Below, in pieces: positions 35,517 to 44,166 of a DNA stretch of 64,000 bases. Position 1 is the stretch's first letter; every line of letters begins with the position of its first letter. A model generated the notes under the pieces. The model worked only from the letters and a program-made list of their open reading frames with translations. It did no database searches and had not been told where the DNA came from. The DNA is from an uncultured Flavobacteriales bacterium (GTDB lineage: Bacteria; Bacteroidota; Bacteroidia; Flavobacteriales_D; Crocinitomicaceae): contig CALJKJ010000003.1 in NCBI GenBank assembly GCA_937973685.1, forward strand, positions 43,040 through 107,039, given 5' to 3'. The translations under genes were made by a program, and so were the position numbers.

Positions 35517-35969
35517 TTACTTTTTCATCGCTCTGTCCATATCACGCTTGTCATCTTTTTCTTTCAAATCATGACGTTTGTCGTGTAATTTCTTCCCGAC
35601 AGCAGTAAACATTTCCACTTTTAACCAACCTTTTTCAGACAAAAAAAGTTTGGTCGGTATAATTGTATTTCCTTTAATTTTCATCCACTTTTCCAAGCGT
35701 TTGATCTCTTTTTTGTTCAGCAACAACTTTCTGTCCCATTTGGGTTGGTGGTTGTAAAAAGATCCGTTTTCATAGGGAGTAACGGTCATGTTTCGAATAA
35801 AAACTTGTCCGTTATCGACAATGCAATAAGCTTCTACAATTGAGGCTTTACCCGAACGGATACTTTTTATCTCAGTTCCAGACAATACGATTCCAGCAAC
35901 GAATTCTTCATCCAAATGATATTCGAATTTTGCTTTCTTATTCCGTATGTTTACCTCGTTATTAGCCAT
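35517..35969 (-). CDS. smpB: SsrA-binding protein SmpB
   Basis: 150 residues. It matches SmpB throughout: RNKKAKFEYHLDEEFVAGIV, LSGTEIKSIRSGKASIVEAY, NMTVTPYENGSFYNHQPKWD, RKLLLNKKEIKRL, and the basic tail KKLHDKRHDLKEKDDKRDMD needed for tmRNA function. It delivers tmRNA to stalled ribosomes. Its start overlaps the membrane-protein gene upstream by 8 bp. The tmRNA gene itself (ssrA) is not seen in this window. Confidence 0.97.
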   Translation of the reverse strand: MANNEVNIRNKKAKFEYHLDEEFVAGIVLSGTEIKSIRSGKASIVEAYCIVDNGQVFIRNMTVTPYENGSFYNHQPKWDRKLLLNKKEIKRLEKWMKIKGNTIIPTKLFLSEKGWLKVEMFTAVGKKLHDKRHDLKEKDDKRDMDRAMKK

Positions 35970-36621
35970 TGATATTCAAAGCGTTTTTTCTACCCCAACG
36001 TTGCAAGGTACTATAAAAAAAGATGATACCAGTTAAAATTAATAAATGACTCAAATCATCTTTATTTAGCCATCTATGTAGGTTCAATTTGAACAAAAAG
36101 ACAAACGCAGAAGGTAACATGATAATTACTCCAAGTGTCATCCATTTCAATTCTTCAGCACCCCTCTTTACGATTTTTTGTGCATAAAAACCTGTGTAAA
36201 CAATGTACGTGAAAATTGCATCAATTGCAACAAAAACAAATTTCAATGTAAATAGCGCTAAAAGGAATAACACTATGCTTTTGAAAACAACTAAAAAGAT
36301 ATTTAATTTATTTTTTTTGGAATAGTTTTCAAAGTGAAACATGCCTAAACCAGCCATTGCATTAGAGACTGATCCGAAAAACCAACTGGGAATTTTACCG
36401 TACATTCCAAAATAATGAAAGAAGCCATGACCAAACATTCCTAAAAAAGTTGAGATGCCAAAAAACAAAAAGAATCGTTTCCAGAAATAATTAGCTGTAT
36501 CGTTCCAATCTTTCAATTGGAAAAAGGCATAAAAACAAAAAAAAGCAATCATGCCATTGGTTACAATAGCCATTGGTTCTTGCAGTTGTAGTCCAAATAA
36601 GGAAAATTTGATAATATTCAC
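35962..36621 (-). CDS. Multi-pass membrane protein of unknown function
   Basis: 219 residues with about seven predicted membrane helices, for example NGMIAFFCFYAFFQL, FFLFFGISTFLGMFGHGFFH, FLVVFKSIVLFLLALFTLKF, VIIMLPSAFVFLF and LLILTGIIFFYSTLQRW. His residues in GHGFFHYFG lie at a helix end and could bind metal or haem. The family is not recognised. Its gene overlaps smpB by 8 bp, so the two are co-transcribed, though a functional link is unlikely. It is divergent from recR. Confidence 0.75.
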   Translation of the reverse strand: MNIIKFSLFGLQLQEPMAIVTNGMIAFFCFYAFFQLKDWNDTANYFWKRFFLFFGISTFLGMFGHGFFHYFGMYGKIPSWFFGSVSNAMAGLGMFHFENYSKKNKLNIFLVVFKSIVLFLLALFTLKFVFVAIDAIFTYIVYTGFYAQKIVKRGAEELKWMTLGVIIMLPSAFVFLFKLNLHRWLNKDDLSHLLILTGIIFFYSTLQRWGRKNALNING

Positions 36622-36679
36622 GGTGCAAAAATAATAGGCATTTAGACATAAACAATAGCAATTGATAGAACTCTTTGAT

Positions 36680-36687
36680 TATTTTTG
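36680..36687 (+). promoter_or_regulatory. -7 element upstream of recR
   Basis: TATTTTTG fits TAnnTTTG and lies 5 bp before the ATG at 36693, implying a very short or absent leader. The longer frame starting at TTG 36675 would begin upstream of the promoter element. Confidence 0.4.
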
Positions 36688-36692
36688 TTGAA

Positions 36693-37298
36693 ATGAATAT
36701 TCCGTCCAAATATCTCGAAGAAGCGGTCGATCAATTTAGTTCGTTACCAAGTATTGGGAAACGAACTTCATTACGATTAGTATTGAATTTATTGAAACGT
36801 CCAGCAGATGAATTGGCACGTTTTGCTGAGATTATACAACACTTGAAAGAAAATGTAAAAACATGTCACGAATGTGGAAACATTTCTGATACCGACGAAT
36901 GTTCCATTTGTGCAAACCCCGCTCGTAATCATCAACTTATTTGCGTCGTTGAAGACATTCGCGATGTAATGGCGATTGAAAGCACAGGTACATATGCTGG
37001 TTTGTACCATGTTTTGGGTGGCATTATTTCACCAATGGAAGGAATTGGACCGAGCGATTTATTCATTGACCCGTTAATTGAAAAGTGTGAAAGCGGAACA
37101 GTTTCTGAAATCATCCTTGCATTAAGTCCAACCATGGAGGGTGACACTACTAATTTTTACATTTACAAAAAATGCCTACATACTGGAGTGACAATATCCA
37201 CTTTATCGAGAGGTATTTCTGTTGGATCTGAAATTCAATATGCTGACGAATTAACTTTGTCAAAATCAATTCAACAACGCACTATTTTCTCAGCTTAA
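36693..37298 (+). CDS. recR: Recombination protein RecR
   Basis: 201 residues from the ATG at 36693; the TTG at 36675 is rejected because of the promoter element. RecR features: helix-hairpin-helix FSSLPSIGKRTSLRLVLNLL, zinc finger CHECGNISDTDECSIC, and a Toprim domain with ICVVEDIRDVMAIESTGTYA and YHVLGGIISPMEGIGPSDL. It acts with RecO and RecF in daughter-strand gap repair. Its end is 1 bp from the convergent MFS gene. Confidence 0.97.
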   Translation: MNIPSKYLEEAVDQFSSLPSIGKRTSLRLVLNLLKRPADELARFAEIIQHLKENVKTCHECGNISDTDECSICANPARNHQLICVVEDIRDVMAIESTGTYAGLYHVLGGIISPMEGIGPSDLFIDPLIEKCESGTVSEIILALSPTMEGDTTNFYIYKKCLHTGVTISTLSRGISVGSEIQYADELTLSKSIQQRTIFSA

Positions 37299-37299
37299 G

Positions 37300-38613
37300 T
37301 TATTGATTTGCTGTTGTTTTTGGTTTTCGAAAAAGAAAAAACGATCCAATAGCGGCTATAAATAATAATGTTCCTGCAAAGAAAATAGCATTATTCGGAT
37401 TTTGATTGAGCAACGACTTATAAATTGGACCAAAAGTTACCGTTTGAATAATCATTGGGATCACAATCATCATGTTAATAATCCCCATGTAAACTCCGTA
37501 TTGTTTTGGAGGGATATCTTTAACGACCATCAAATAAGGAACCCCCATAATACTTGCCCAAGCAATACCTAAACCAATCACGCAAATAATCAATAGTGAT
37601 TTACTTTCTACAAATGAAAAAGTAACCAATCCAATCGCAGCCAAAACAAGACATATCGCATGAACGTTTTTTGGTAAATTTTTAGCTAAAATGCGCATCA
37701 AAAACAACGCAAATACAAAAGTCACAACATTGTAAATTCCATTCAATAATCCTGTGAATCCAACTGCCAAACCATATTCTTTTGATTGTAAATCAGTTGT
37801 GTGAAAAACGTTTTTTGCGACTGATAGCGATGAAAACTGCCAATAGCAAAACAAACCATACCATTGAAACAAATAGATCAAAGCGAGTTTCCATAATGTT
37901 TTGGGCATTGTTTTTATTGCACTAAAAATTGAAATGAACGGTGAAACAAACGTAATTTTTTCAGCGCTCATTATTTCCAATTCTTCATCTGAAGGAGGAA
38001 TCTCTTTGGTTTTGAACATGGACCAAATTATGGATGATATTGAAGCGAAAGCACCGATAAAAAATGCGATAAACACCCAGTATGGCAGACCATTACTTGC
38101 TAAGTTTGTGAGCCAATTGTTTTGTTGCAATAAATAAATACAAACGTTTGCTAATGTGATACCAAGTCCAGTAAAAAAGCTTTGAATCATGAACCCCCTG
38201 CGTTGTTCACTAACAGGCAAAACATCCGCTACAAAAGCCCTGTAAGGTTCCATTGCCGTATTATTTCCTGCATCTAAAATCCATAAAAGTCCTGCAGCCA
38301 TCCACAACGAGGAACTAAAAGGAAAAAGAAACAATGCCAAACTACACATGATTGCTCCTGCTAGAAAATATGGTTTTCTGCGTCCAAATCGCTTACTCCA
38401 AGTTCGATCGCTCAAAGCACCTATAATCGGTTGAATTAATAATCCGGTCATTGGACCCGCTAAGTTTAACAGTGGCAATGAATCTGGATCAGCACCCAAC
38501 ATAACGTAAATCGGACTAATTGCTGTTTGTTGTAAGCCAAAACTGTATTGAATTCCTAAAAACCCGAAATTCATGTTCCATAATTGCCAAAAAGTTAACT
38601 TAGGTAAGTTCAT
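37300..38613 (-). CDS. SLC45-type MFS sugar permease (sucrose/maltose-like)
   Basis: 437 residues, about 12 membrane helices. The loop between helices 2 and 3 reads GALSDRTWSKRFGRRKPYFL, the signature of the SLC45/plant sucrose transporter group and related bacterial maltose/sucrose permeases. LLWILDAGNNTAMEPYRAFV and DVLPVSEQRRGFMIQSFFTG are also typical. It should move a disaccharide across the inner membrane by cation symport. It is the last gene of the minus-strand sugar locus (TonB receptor, GH100-like, kinase, permease) and overlaps the kinase gene by 4 bp. Sucrose is the inferred substrate. Confidence 0.88.
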   Translation of the reverse strand: MNLPKLTFWQLWNMNFGFLGIQYSFGLQQTAISPIYVMLGADPDSLPLLNLAGPMTGLLIQPIIGALSDRTWSKRFGRRKPYFLAGAIMCSLALFLFPFSSSLWMAAGLLWILDAGNNTAMEPYRAFVADVLPVSEQRRGFMIQSFFTGLGITLANVCIYLLQQNNWLTNLASNGLPYWVFIAFFIGAFASISSIIWSMFKTKEIPPSDEELEIMSAEKITFVSPFISIFSAIKTMPKTLWKLALIYLFQWYGLFCYWQFSSLSVAKNVFHTTDLQSKEYGLAVGFTGLLNGIYNVVTFVFALFLMRILAKNLPKNVHAICLVLAAIGLVTFSFVESKSLLIICVIGLGIAWASIMGVPYLMVVKDIPPKQYGVYMGIINMMIVIPMIIQTVTFGPIYKSLLNQNPNNAIFFAGTLLFIAAIGSFFLFRKPKTTANQ

Positions 38614-39260
38614 AATACGAGTTGTTTTACAGAAAAATCAGTACAAATAAGCAAATCTGCTTGATGAATAAATGGTGCAATTAAGGTGTGTTCTTTTTCC
38701 AAAACTTTCTCAACAAAAGGATCATTACTTTCATTTCCACGATTCCGTTCAATACGATCAGTTTTGGTTTGTTTGAAATCCCTTTCCATGAAAATTTTCA
38801 AGTCAATACCTGTTGCTAAAAACGTATATGTTCCTTCAATTATCAAAACTTCAATCGATTCAAATTGAATTGTTTCTAAAGTTATGTTATTGTCGTCGTA
38901 GTGTACAAGTGGTTTTTCAGCACTAGGTGCATCGGATTTAAATTGTTGAACAAGTTCAGATAATTTATCGATTGCGACCTCTTGGTAACCTACGTTATCA
39001 AATGAAGCCAATCGGTGCATGTGATTGGTATGTGGAGGCAAATGAAAAAAATCATCCATGTGCACTGTAATTGTCGGGATATCGTGATTATTGAGAACAC
39101 GTTTAAAACATGTTGCTGTAACTGACTTACCACTCCCCGATTCTCCAGCAATTGCTATTACTATTTTATTCGGACGAGGATAAATTTTGTGAAAATGTTG
39201 ATACAATGCCAATGAAGTTGCATAGTATTCTGGGGCTATGTGAATTTGATCGCCAATCAT
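38610..39260 (-). CDS. Uridine-kinase-fold P-loop kinase in a sugar locus
   Basis: 216 residues from the ATG at 39260, 2 bp after the stop of the GH100-like gene; upstream extension to 39338 would only overlap that gene. The P-loop is VIAIAGESGSGKSVTA; ITVHMDDFFHLPPHTN carries the Asp-Asp motif of the uridine kinase/phosphoribulokinase group; VLIIEGTYTFLA is the Walker B strand; MERDFKQTKTDRIERNRGNE holds lid arginines. Uridine kinase activity is possible, but its position between a GH100-like hydrolase and a sugar permease suggests that it phosphorylates the released hexose. That is an inference. Confidence 0.8.
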   Translation of the reverse strand: MIGDQIHIAPEYYATSLALYQHFHKIYPRPNKIVIAIAGESGSGKSVTATCFKRVLNNHDIPTITVHMDDFFHLPPHTNHMHRLASFDNVGYQEVAIDKLSELVQQFKSDAPSAEKPLVHYDDNNITLETIQFESIEVLIIEGTYTFLATGIDLKIFMERDFKQTKTDRIERNRGNESNDPFVEKVLEKEHTLIAPFIHQADLLICTDFSVKQLVL

Positions 39261-39262
39261 TT

Positions 39263-40444
39263 TTAAAGTATTGTTTGAATTATATGTGGATTTTTGCAAG
39301 CTGTTTCTAAAAACAAGTAACCTGCAACAGAAAAACATAGGTCTTTCATACCACCAAATTGATTAGAAACTGGGTTAATGTATTCCGAGAAATTGACTTC
39401 CTCTTTTTCGTTGATCTTAGTTAAATATTCATTCAAAATTGTTTGTGATATTTCCTTTTCATTTATCTGTGAAAAGCCCATTCCTAGTAGACCAAACATT
39501 ACTGGCCAACTTCCACCATTGTGAAAATGATTGGGATAATTTTTAAACGAATAGTTGTAATTTTCTTTTAAAAGTCCCCATTCTTTATCCGTTTCATTGA
39601 TAACAGGATAAAATGCAGGAACTAAATGATGTCCATAATTAATTGAAATATTTCTGAAAGTTGCAGCAATTGAATCTTGAGCAAATCCAAGTAACATTAA
39701 CAAAGCATGTGCGGCAGTATCCCACTTTTCATTATAACCGGAAGGATCAAATGACATGGGCCATTTTTTATCATTTTCAGATTGAAACTTTGCATGAATA
39801 CGAGGGTGCAGTGTATATTCATTTCTTGTTACTGTTGGATTAAAATTAGCGTGTATTGCAGCTTTAACTAATTCAGCTTGTTGTGCAATTTTATCATCTT
39901 CATATATTTCAGCAACAAGCTTTAATGACCAATAGCGCAACAAGTTATCGTAAAGTGTATAACCCGAAATAACATACTCATCTGCCCAATTTCCACCCAT
40001 CGGTGTATAAATCAGATGTCTGTTATTGAATTCCCAACTATTTAATACGGTTAAAGCTTTGTAAACAGCAGGTTTCATGTCGTTTTTCAATCCGTCATCA
40101 TTTGTTTTACGGATATAATTCATCGCCATAATCAGCCACCATGTCGTTGCATCAACGCGACCAACTAATGAACCAAAACTTGCAGGTTGATTAGTTGCAT
40201 CACTTTCTGGAATGTTTGATGGCATTGCTCCCGTATCTGATTGGTATTTTTGTAAACTCGTTATTGATTTTTTAATAGAATCAAAATAAGTTGTATGATC
40301 AGAAACAATTAAAGCAATGGATAAAATAGCACTATCTCTCGCCCATACACGTCGATAATTATCAGTTGCATGAGCTGTTGCCAAGAATCCATTTGGAACG
40401 GAAACATTTTCGAGTATGGATGCTATTTTGGTTGTGATATACAT
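39263..40444 (-). CDS. GH100-like (neutral/alkaline invertase family) glycoside hydrolase
   Basis: 393 residues from the ATG at 40444; the longer frame to 40477 would start inside a terminator stem. No signal peptide, so cytoplasmic. (alpha/alpha)6-barrel type. Recognisable GH100 segments: NYRRVWARDSAILSIALI, SLVGRVDATTWWLIMAMNYI, GGNWADEYVISGYTLYDNLL with candidate acid Asp155, VPAFYPVINETDKEWGLL, FHNGGSWPVMFGLLGMG, VNFSEYINP with candidate base Glu354, and FSVAGYLFLETACKNP. Plant and cyanobacterial invertases share the HNGGSWP and xAGxL...NP segments and the Asp/Glu pair. It is shorter than the 450-480 of bacterial GH100. Sucrose hydrolysis is likely; a debranching-type glucosidase is the alternative. 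Confidence 0.75.
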   Translation of the reverse strand: MYITTKIASILENVSVPNGFLATAHATDNYRRVWARDSAILSIALIVSDHTTYFDSIKKSITSLQKYQSDTGAMPSNIPESDATNQPASFGSLVGRVDATTWWLIMAMNYIRKTNDDGLKNDMKPAVYKALTVLNSWEFNNRHLIYTPMGGNWADEYVISGYTLYDNLLRYWSLKLVAEIYEDDKIAQQAELVKAAIHANFNPTVTRNEYTLHPRIHAKFQSENDKKWPMSFDPSGYNEKWDTAAHALLMLLGFAQDSIAATFRNISINYGHHLVPAFYPVINETDKEWGLLKENYNYSFKNYPNHFHNGGSWPVMFGLLGMGFSQINEKEISQTILNEYLTKINEKEEVNFSEYINPVSNQFGGMKDLCFSVAGYLFLETACKNPHIIQTIL

Positions 40445-40451
40445 GTTCAAT

Positions 40452-40490
40452 TCAAAAAAAAGTGAGGTGCTAGGCACCCCACTAAAAAAA
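40452..40490 (-). terminator. Strong hairpin terminator/attenuator between the TonB receptor and GH100-like genes
   Basis: On the minus strand AGTGGGGTGC (40483-40474) pairs with GCACCTCACT (40470-40461) with a three-base loop and one G-T pair, then eight T residues. It ends 8 bp before the GH100-like start codon, so downstream genes depend on read-through or on a promoter inside the receptor gene. Confidence 0.8.
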
Positions 40491-40506
40491 TCAATCTACA
40501 AAGGTA

Positions 40507-42978
40507 TTAGAATTTATACTTCAACGTAATTGAAGTTGAACGTCCTGCAATTGATCTTGCACGAACTACATTTGTAGTACTTGTAAGCGATCCTTCTTCT
40601 GATTCAGTCACACCAATTGCACTAAACACATTGTTTGATTGAATTGAAATAAAGAAGTTTTCTGCTGGCGAATAACTAATGTAAGGATTCAAGTAAACAT
40701 ATCCGTTCATTACTAATTCATTGTTATCTTGCGCAAATGATTTTGTTGTACCAATGATACTAACACCAGCAGCTAATTTTTTGCTGAAGTTGTAACTTGG
40801 AGTTACTGCATAAATCAAACCTGCTTGACGACGTGGTGTTTTTCCAACATTAGCTGGAGTAACAACATCTTTAGATATAGAAGCTTTCGTCATTGTTAAT
40901 CCTCCAAACAACGCAAATTTGTTAATTGAGTAACGACCTTCTAACTCCAAACCGAAAGCTTGGTAAGTTCTGTCTAAGAATTTTTGAGTTGTCGCTTCGT
41001 AGTTTTTCTCATCTGTTTGAGCAAAGAAACCAGTTGCATTCAATGTTAAGTTTTTTGCACGGTATTTGTAACCTAATTCAGCTTGAGATGTGAAATCAAC
41101 TACATTGTTATCACTAATCAAACCACCTTTGTTGTTCAAGTAATTGCTAAATAAAACACGATCAGCTCCTGCACGACCTCCTTTTGAGTAACGAGCAAAT
41201 AATGCAGTATTTGTTTTTAAACGGTAATTTGCACCAACTGAGTAGGATAAGTAATTCCAAGAGTAATTAACTAATGATGGGTTGTTGTTATTAATTGTCG
41301 CAACATTGTTTTCGATAGGTGAAATTGTACCATTATTATCTACATCTACAGGAGTAACAACAGCACCACTATATGAGCCTTTAGCTCTACCCATATCGTA
41401 ACGAGCACCTAATGAAAATGTTAATTTGTCATTTGCTTCGATTTCAATATTTGTATTTGGAGCCATAATAGAGTAATTCACATCGTAATTACGTTGACAA
41501 CAGTTACCCCATGCAGGAACACCATAGGCGATTAATCCGTTTTCTGATAAGTTTGTTGTATCATTTGCTGAATTAACACTTGCGATGTTTACTAATTGGT
41601 TGTGCGTTGTACCATCGTTGTTTACATCCATTAAGTATGAATTCCACAACCATGACATGTTGATGTTTTGTGTTGATTGATAAACACCAACATTAACTTT
41701 CACACGATCAAAATTCTTGTTCAAACTGAAATCATTTGTCATGTTATTGAAGTTGTTCAATTTGGTATTGAATAAGTGCATAATCATTAACATGTCGTTA
41801 CCTGAATGACCAGTGTTAAAAGCAGAACCATCAGCATATGTAAGTAAAGCTGTATTTCCTGGACCAACCAATCCTCCTGCTATTGCTGATGAAGTTCCAA
41901 CATTTGCTGGGAATGGTGCTAAGAAACGTCCGTTTACCGTTGAAAATCTACTTTTACCAAGAATTGACCAGTTATTGTCTAAATTTACTTTAAACTCAGT
42001 CCCAATTGAATTAACATTGGAAGTAACTCCTTCACGTAAATTTACCAATTCAGGTTGATTTGCTTGATTCAAAGCAGTCAACGAAGAAATCAAAGGCGAT
42101 TGTAAAGCTCCAAAACTTGCATCGTATCCATTAACTGAACCCCAAGTTGGTGCTGCATTTGTACCTGTTACGGACATTGGCATTGGCATGTAACCAGCAG
42201 TATGATCTCTCAACGATTTCACATAGAACTTAATGTATCCATTCGAAAAATCCTTGGTAATGTTAGCTTTGATTTGACCACCATCATTTCCTAAGTAACC
42301 AATGTTTCTTGGTCCCTCACCTTGACGATAAAATCCTCCTACGTGCATGTACAAGCCATTTCCAATTTTTGTACCATATTCAATATCTGTACGCAAATTT
42401 CTGTAATCCAAACCAATTGAACTTGTTACAGATCCACCTTCTCTACGTCCATCTTTACTGATAAAGTTGATGATACCAGCTGGAGAATTTGAAGCCAAAA
42501 TAGAAGCTGAACCTCCTTTAACTGCTTCAATTCGACTTAACGTTGCATCTGCGCGTACAAATTGATCTTGTGTTGCAAAAGCAATATCACCAAATTGTAA
42601 AACTGGCAAACCGTCTTCTTGAATTAATAAATACTTAGATCCACCTGTTGCTAATGGAACCCCTCTTACTGATAAATTCGTGTTACCTTCACCTGCTGAT
42701 GACTCCGAACGAATACCAGGAATTTGTTTGAAAATTTCAGCAGTTGTTCGAGGTGCTGTAGCTTCAATTTGCTCCAAACGGATTGTAGAAACCGAAATGG
42801 AAGACGTAATTGATGCTTTTGGGTTACTCACCCCTGTAATAATTACATCATCAATTTTTTTTCCAGTAGTATCTTCCTTTTGAGCTGGCGAAACGTTTTG
42901 TGCAAACGTCTGAGATACTAGTGCCAATTGACTTACCATCAATAGCGCGAGTAATTTTTTGTTTTTTTGTTTTACCAT
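40507..42978 (-). CDS. TonB-dependent receptor of the sugar locus
   Basis: 823 residues with a signal peptide (LLALLMVSQLALVSQTFAQ). There is no carboxypeptidase-like extension: the TonB box/plug begins almost at once (KIDDVIITGVSNPKAS, TAEIFKQIPGIRSESSAGEG, LSVRGVPLATGGSKYLLIQE, IEAVKGGSASILASNSPAGI). A long barrel ends in ITLKYKF with the terminal Phe expected for outer-membrane insertion. It should import the substrate handled by the downstream GH100-like enzyme, kinase and permease. No SusD gene accompanies it. It is divergent from the LacI gene, with operator-like repeats between them. Confidence 0.92.
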   Translation of the reverse strand: MVKQKNKKLLALLMVSQLALVSQTFAQNVSPAQKEDTTGKKIDDVIITGVSNPKASITSSISVSTIRLEQIEATAPRTTAEIFKQIPGIRSESSAGEGNTNLSVRGVPLATGGSKYLLIQEDGLPVLQFGDIAFATQDQFVRADATLSRIEAVKGGSASILASNSPAGIINFISKDGRREGGSVTSSIGLDYRNLRTDIEYGTKIGNGLYMHVGGFYRQGEGPRNIGYLGNDGGQIKANITKDFSNGYIKFYVKSLRDHTAGYMPMPMSVTGTNAAPTWGSVNGYDASFGALQSPLISSLTALNQANQPELVNLREGVTSNVNSIGTEFKVNLDNNWSILGKSRFSTVNGRFLAPFPANVGTSSAIAGGLVGPGNTALLTYADGSAFNTGHSGNDMLMIMHLFNTKLNNFNNMTNDFSLNKNFDRVKVNVGVYQSTQNINMSWLWNSYLMDVNNDGTTHNQLVNIASVNSANDTTNLSENGLIAYGVPAWGNCCQRNYDVNYSIMAPNTNIEIEANDKLTFSLGARYDMGRAKGSYSGAVVTPVDVDNNGTISPIENNVATINNNNPSLVNYSWNYLSYSVGANYRLKTNTALFARYSKGGRAGADRVLFSNYLNNKGGLISDNNVVDFTSQAELGYKYRAKNLTLNATGFFAQTDEKNYEATTQKFLDRTYQAFGLELEGRYSINKFALFGGLTMTKASISKDVVTPANVGKTPRRQAGLIYAVTPSYNFSKKLAAGVSIIGTTKSFAQDNNELVMNGYVYLNPYISYSPAENFFISIQSNNVFSAIGVTESEEGSLTSTTNVVRARSIAGRSTSITLKYKF

Positions 42979-43062
42979 AATTCATAAGTTTAGTTTGGCT
43001 AATTTATGTAAAAGCACCTTTGAATTTATCTTAATTTAATGGCAAACAACCTGTTTTAGTTC

Positions 43063-43091
43063 CGCAACCGTTTACGCAACCGTTTGCGGTT
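43063..43091. promoter_or_regulatory. Operator-like repeats between the TonB receptor and lacI-type genes
   Basis: CGCAACCGTTT occurs twice in tandem (43063-43073 and 43075-43085, 12 bp apart). The second copy is part of an inverted repeat AACCG-TTTG-CGGTT (43078-43091). This symmetry, with CG-rich arms, is typical of LacI/GalR-family operators and sits in the only divergent promoter region of the locus. Confidence 0.55.
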
Positions 43092-43157
43092 AACATCTTT
43101 TTTCTTTTTACCGAAAAAAATAATGATATTTGTTTTTCAAGTTCAAACTTGGCACTT

Positions 43158-44135
43158 ATGAAAGTTATAACGATTAAAGATATTGCTCAAATGGCAAATG
43201 TCAGTCCTTCAACTGTTTCACGCGCTTTGAAAGACCATCCTGACATAAGTTCAGATTTGAAAACCAAAATAAAACAAATTGCTGAGGCACTTAATTTTAA
43301 GCCAAATAGCTTTGCATCAAATTTTCGCAAACAGAAGAGCCAATTAATTGGTGTTATCATACCTAAATTCTGTAACAGCTTTGTTCCAGATGTGATTGAT
43401 GGAATAACTGCTTTTGTGAACGATAAAAACTTTCAAGTCATTATTCTCCCGACTAACGATGACATAACAAAAGAAAAAGAAGCTATTCAAAAATGTTGCG
43501 ATTACCGTGTTGATGGTATCTTAATGTCTCTCAGCGTGGAAACATTCGATTTAGAACATTTGAAAATTGCTGACGCATATAATATTCCTATTGTCATATT
43601 TGATAAAGCAGCTAGCACAATTAATTATCATCAAGTTGTAATAAATGATCAATTATTAGCCGAAGCATGTGCACAACAGTTAATTTATGAAAACCGAAAA
43701 AATATCGTTGGATTTTTTGGTCATGAAAATTTAGCAATTACAAAAAACAGACAATTGGGCTTTTCTTCTCATCTAAATAAAAATGGATTACCTCTTACTA
43801 TCGACTATGCATCCAGTTCTGTTGAAGCCTATAAAAAAACCATCAATCTGATTGAAAACCAAAATATTGATGCCGTTTTTGGAATAAGTGACGAATTGTT
43901 AATTGGAATAATCGCTGCTGTTCGAGAAAAAAATAAATTAAACGAAATTTCAATCATTGGTTTTAGTGATGGTACAACCATTCCATTGCTATTCCCTGAA
44001 GTATCTTATGTTTTTCACGATGGAAAAAAATTAGGAAACGAAGCAGCTAAAACATTGTTTCATTTATTAGACAATCCAAACTTAAACCCAGCCATCAATT
44101 CTGTCTCTGTTGATTTGAAAATCGGTAATCGTTGA
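43158..44135 (+). CDS. LacI/GalR family transcriptional regulator
   Basis: 325 residues from the ATG at 43158; a TTG 9 bp upstream is unnecessary. The N-terminal HTH and hinge are classical: TIKDIAQMANVSPSTVSRAL, KDHPDISSDLKTKIKQIAEA and LNFKPNSFASNFRKQKSQLI. The rest is a periplasmic-binding-protein-like sensor domain (IGVIIPKFCNSFVPDVIDGI, RVDGILMSLSVET, VFGISDELLIGIIAAV). It probably represses the divergent receptor-GH100-kinase-permease genes and itself, binding the repeats at 43063-43091, with a sugar or sugar phosphate as effector. Confidence 0.94.
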   Translation: MKVITIKDIAQMANVSPSTVSRALKDHPDISSDLKTKIKQIAEALNFKPNSFASNFRKQKSQLIGVIIPKFCNSFVPDVIDGITAFVNDKNFQVIILPTNDDITKEKEAIQKCCDYRVDGILMSLSVETFDLEHLKIADAYNIPIVIFDKAASTINYHQVVINDQLLAEACAQQLIYENRKNIVGFFGHENLAITKNRQLGFSSHLNKNGLPLTIDYASSSVEAYKKTINLIENQNIDAVFGISDELLIGIIAAVREKNKLNEISIIGFSDGTTIPLLFPEVSYVFHDGKKLGNEAAKTLFHLLDNPNLNPAINSVSVDLKIGNR

Positions 44136-44166
44136 ACAAAAACTTTCCTTTAGTTGTTCTTACGAA

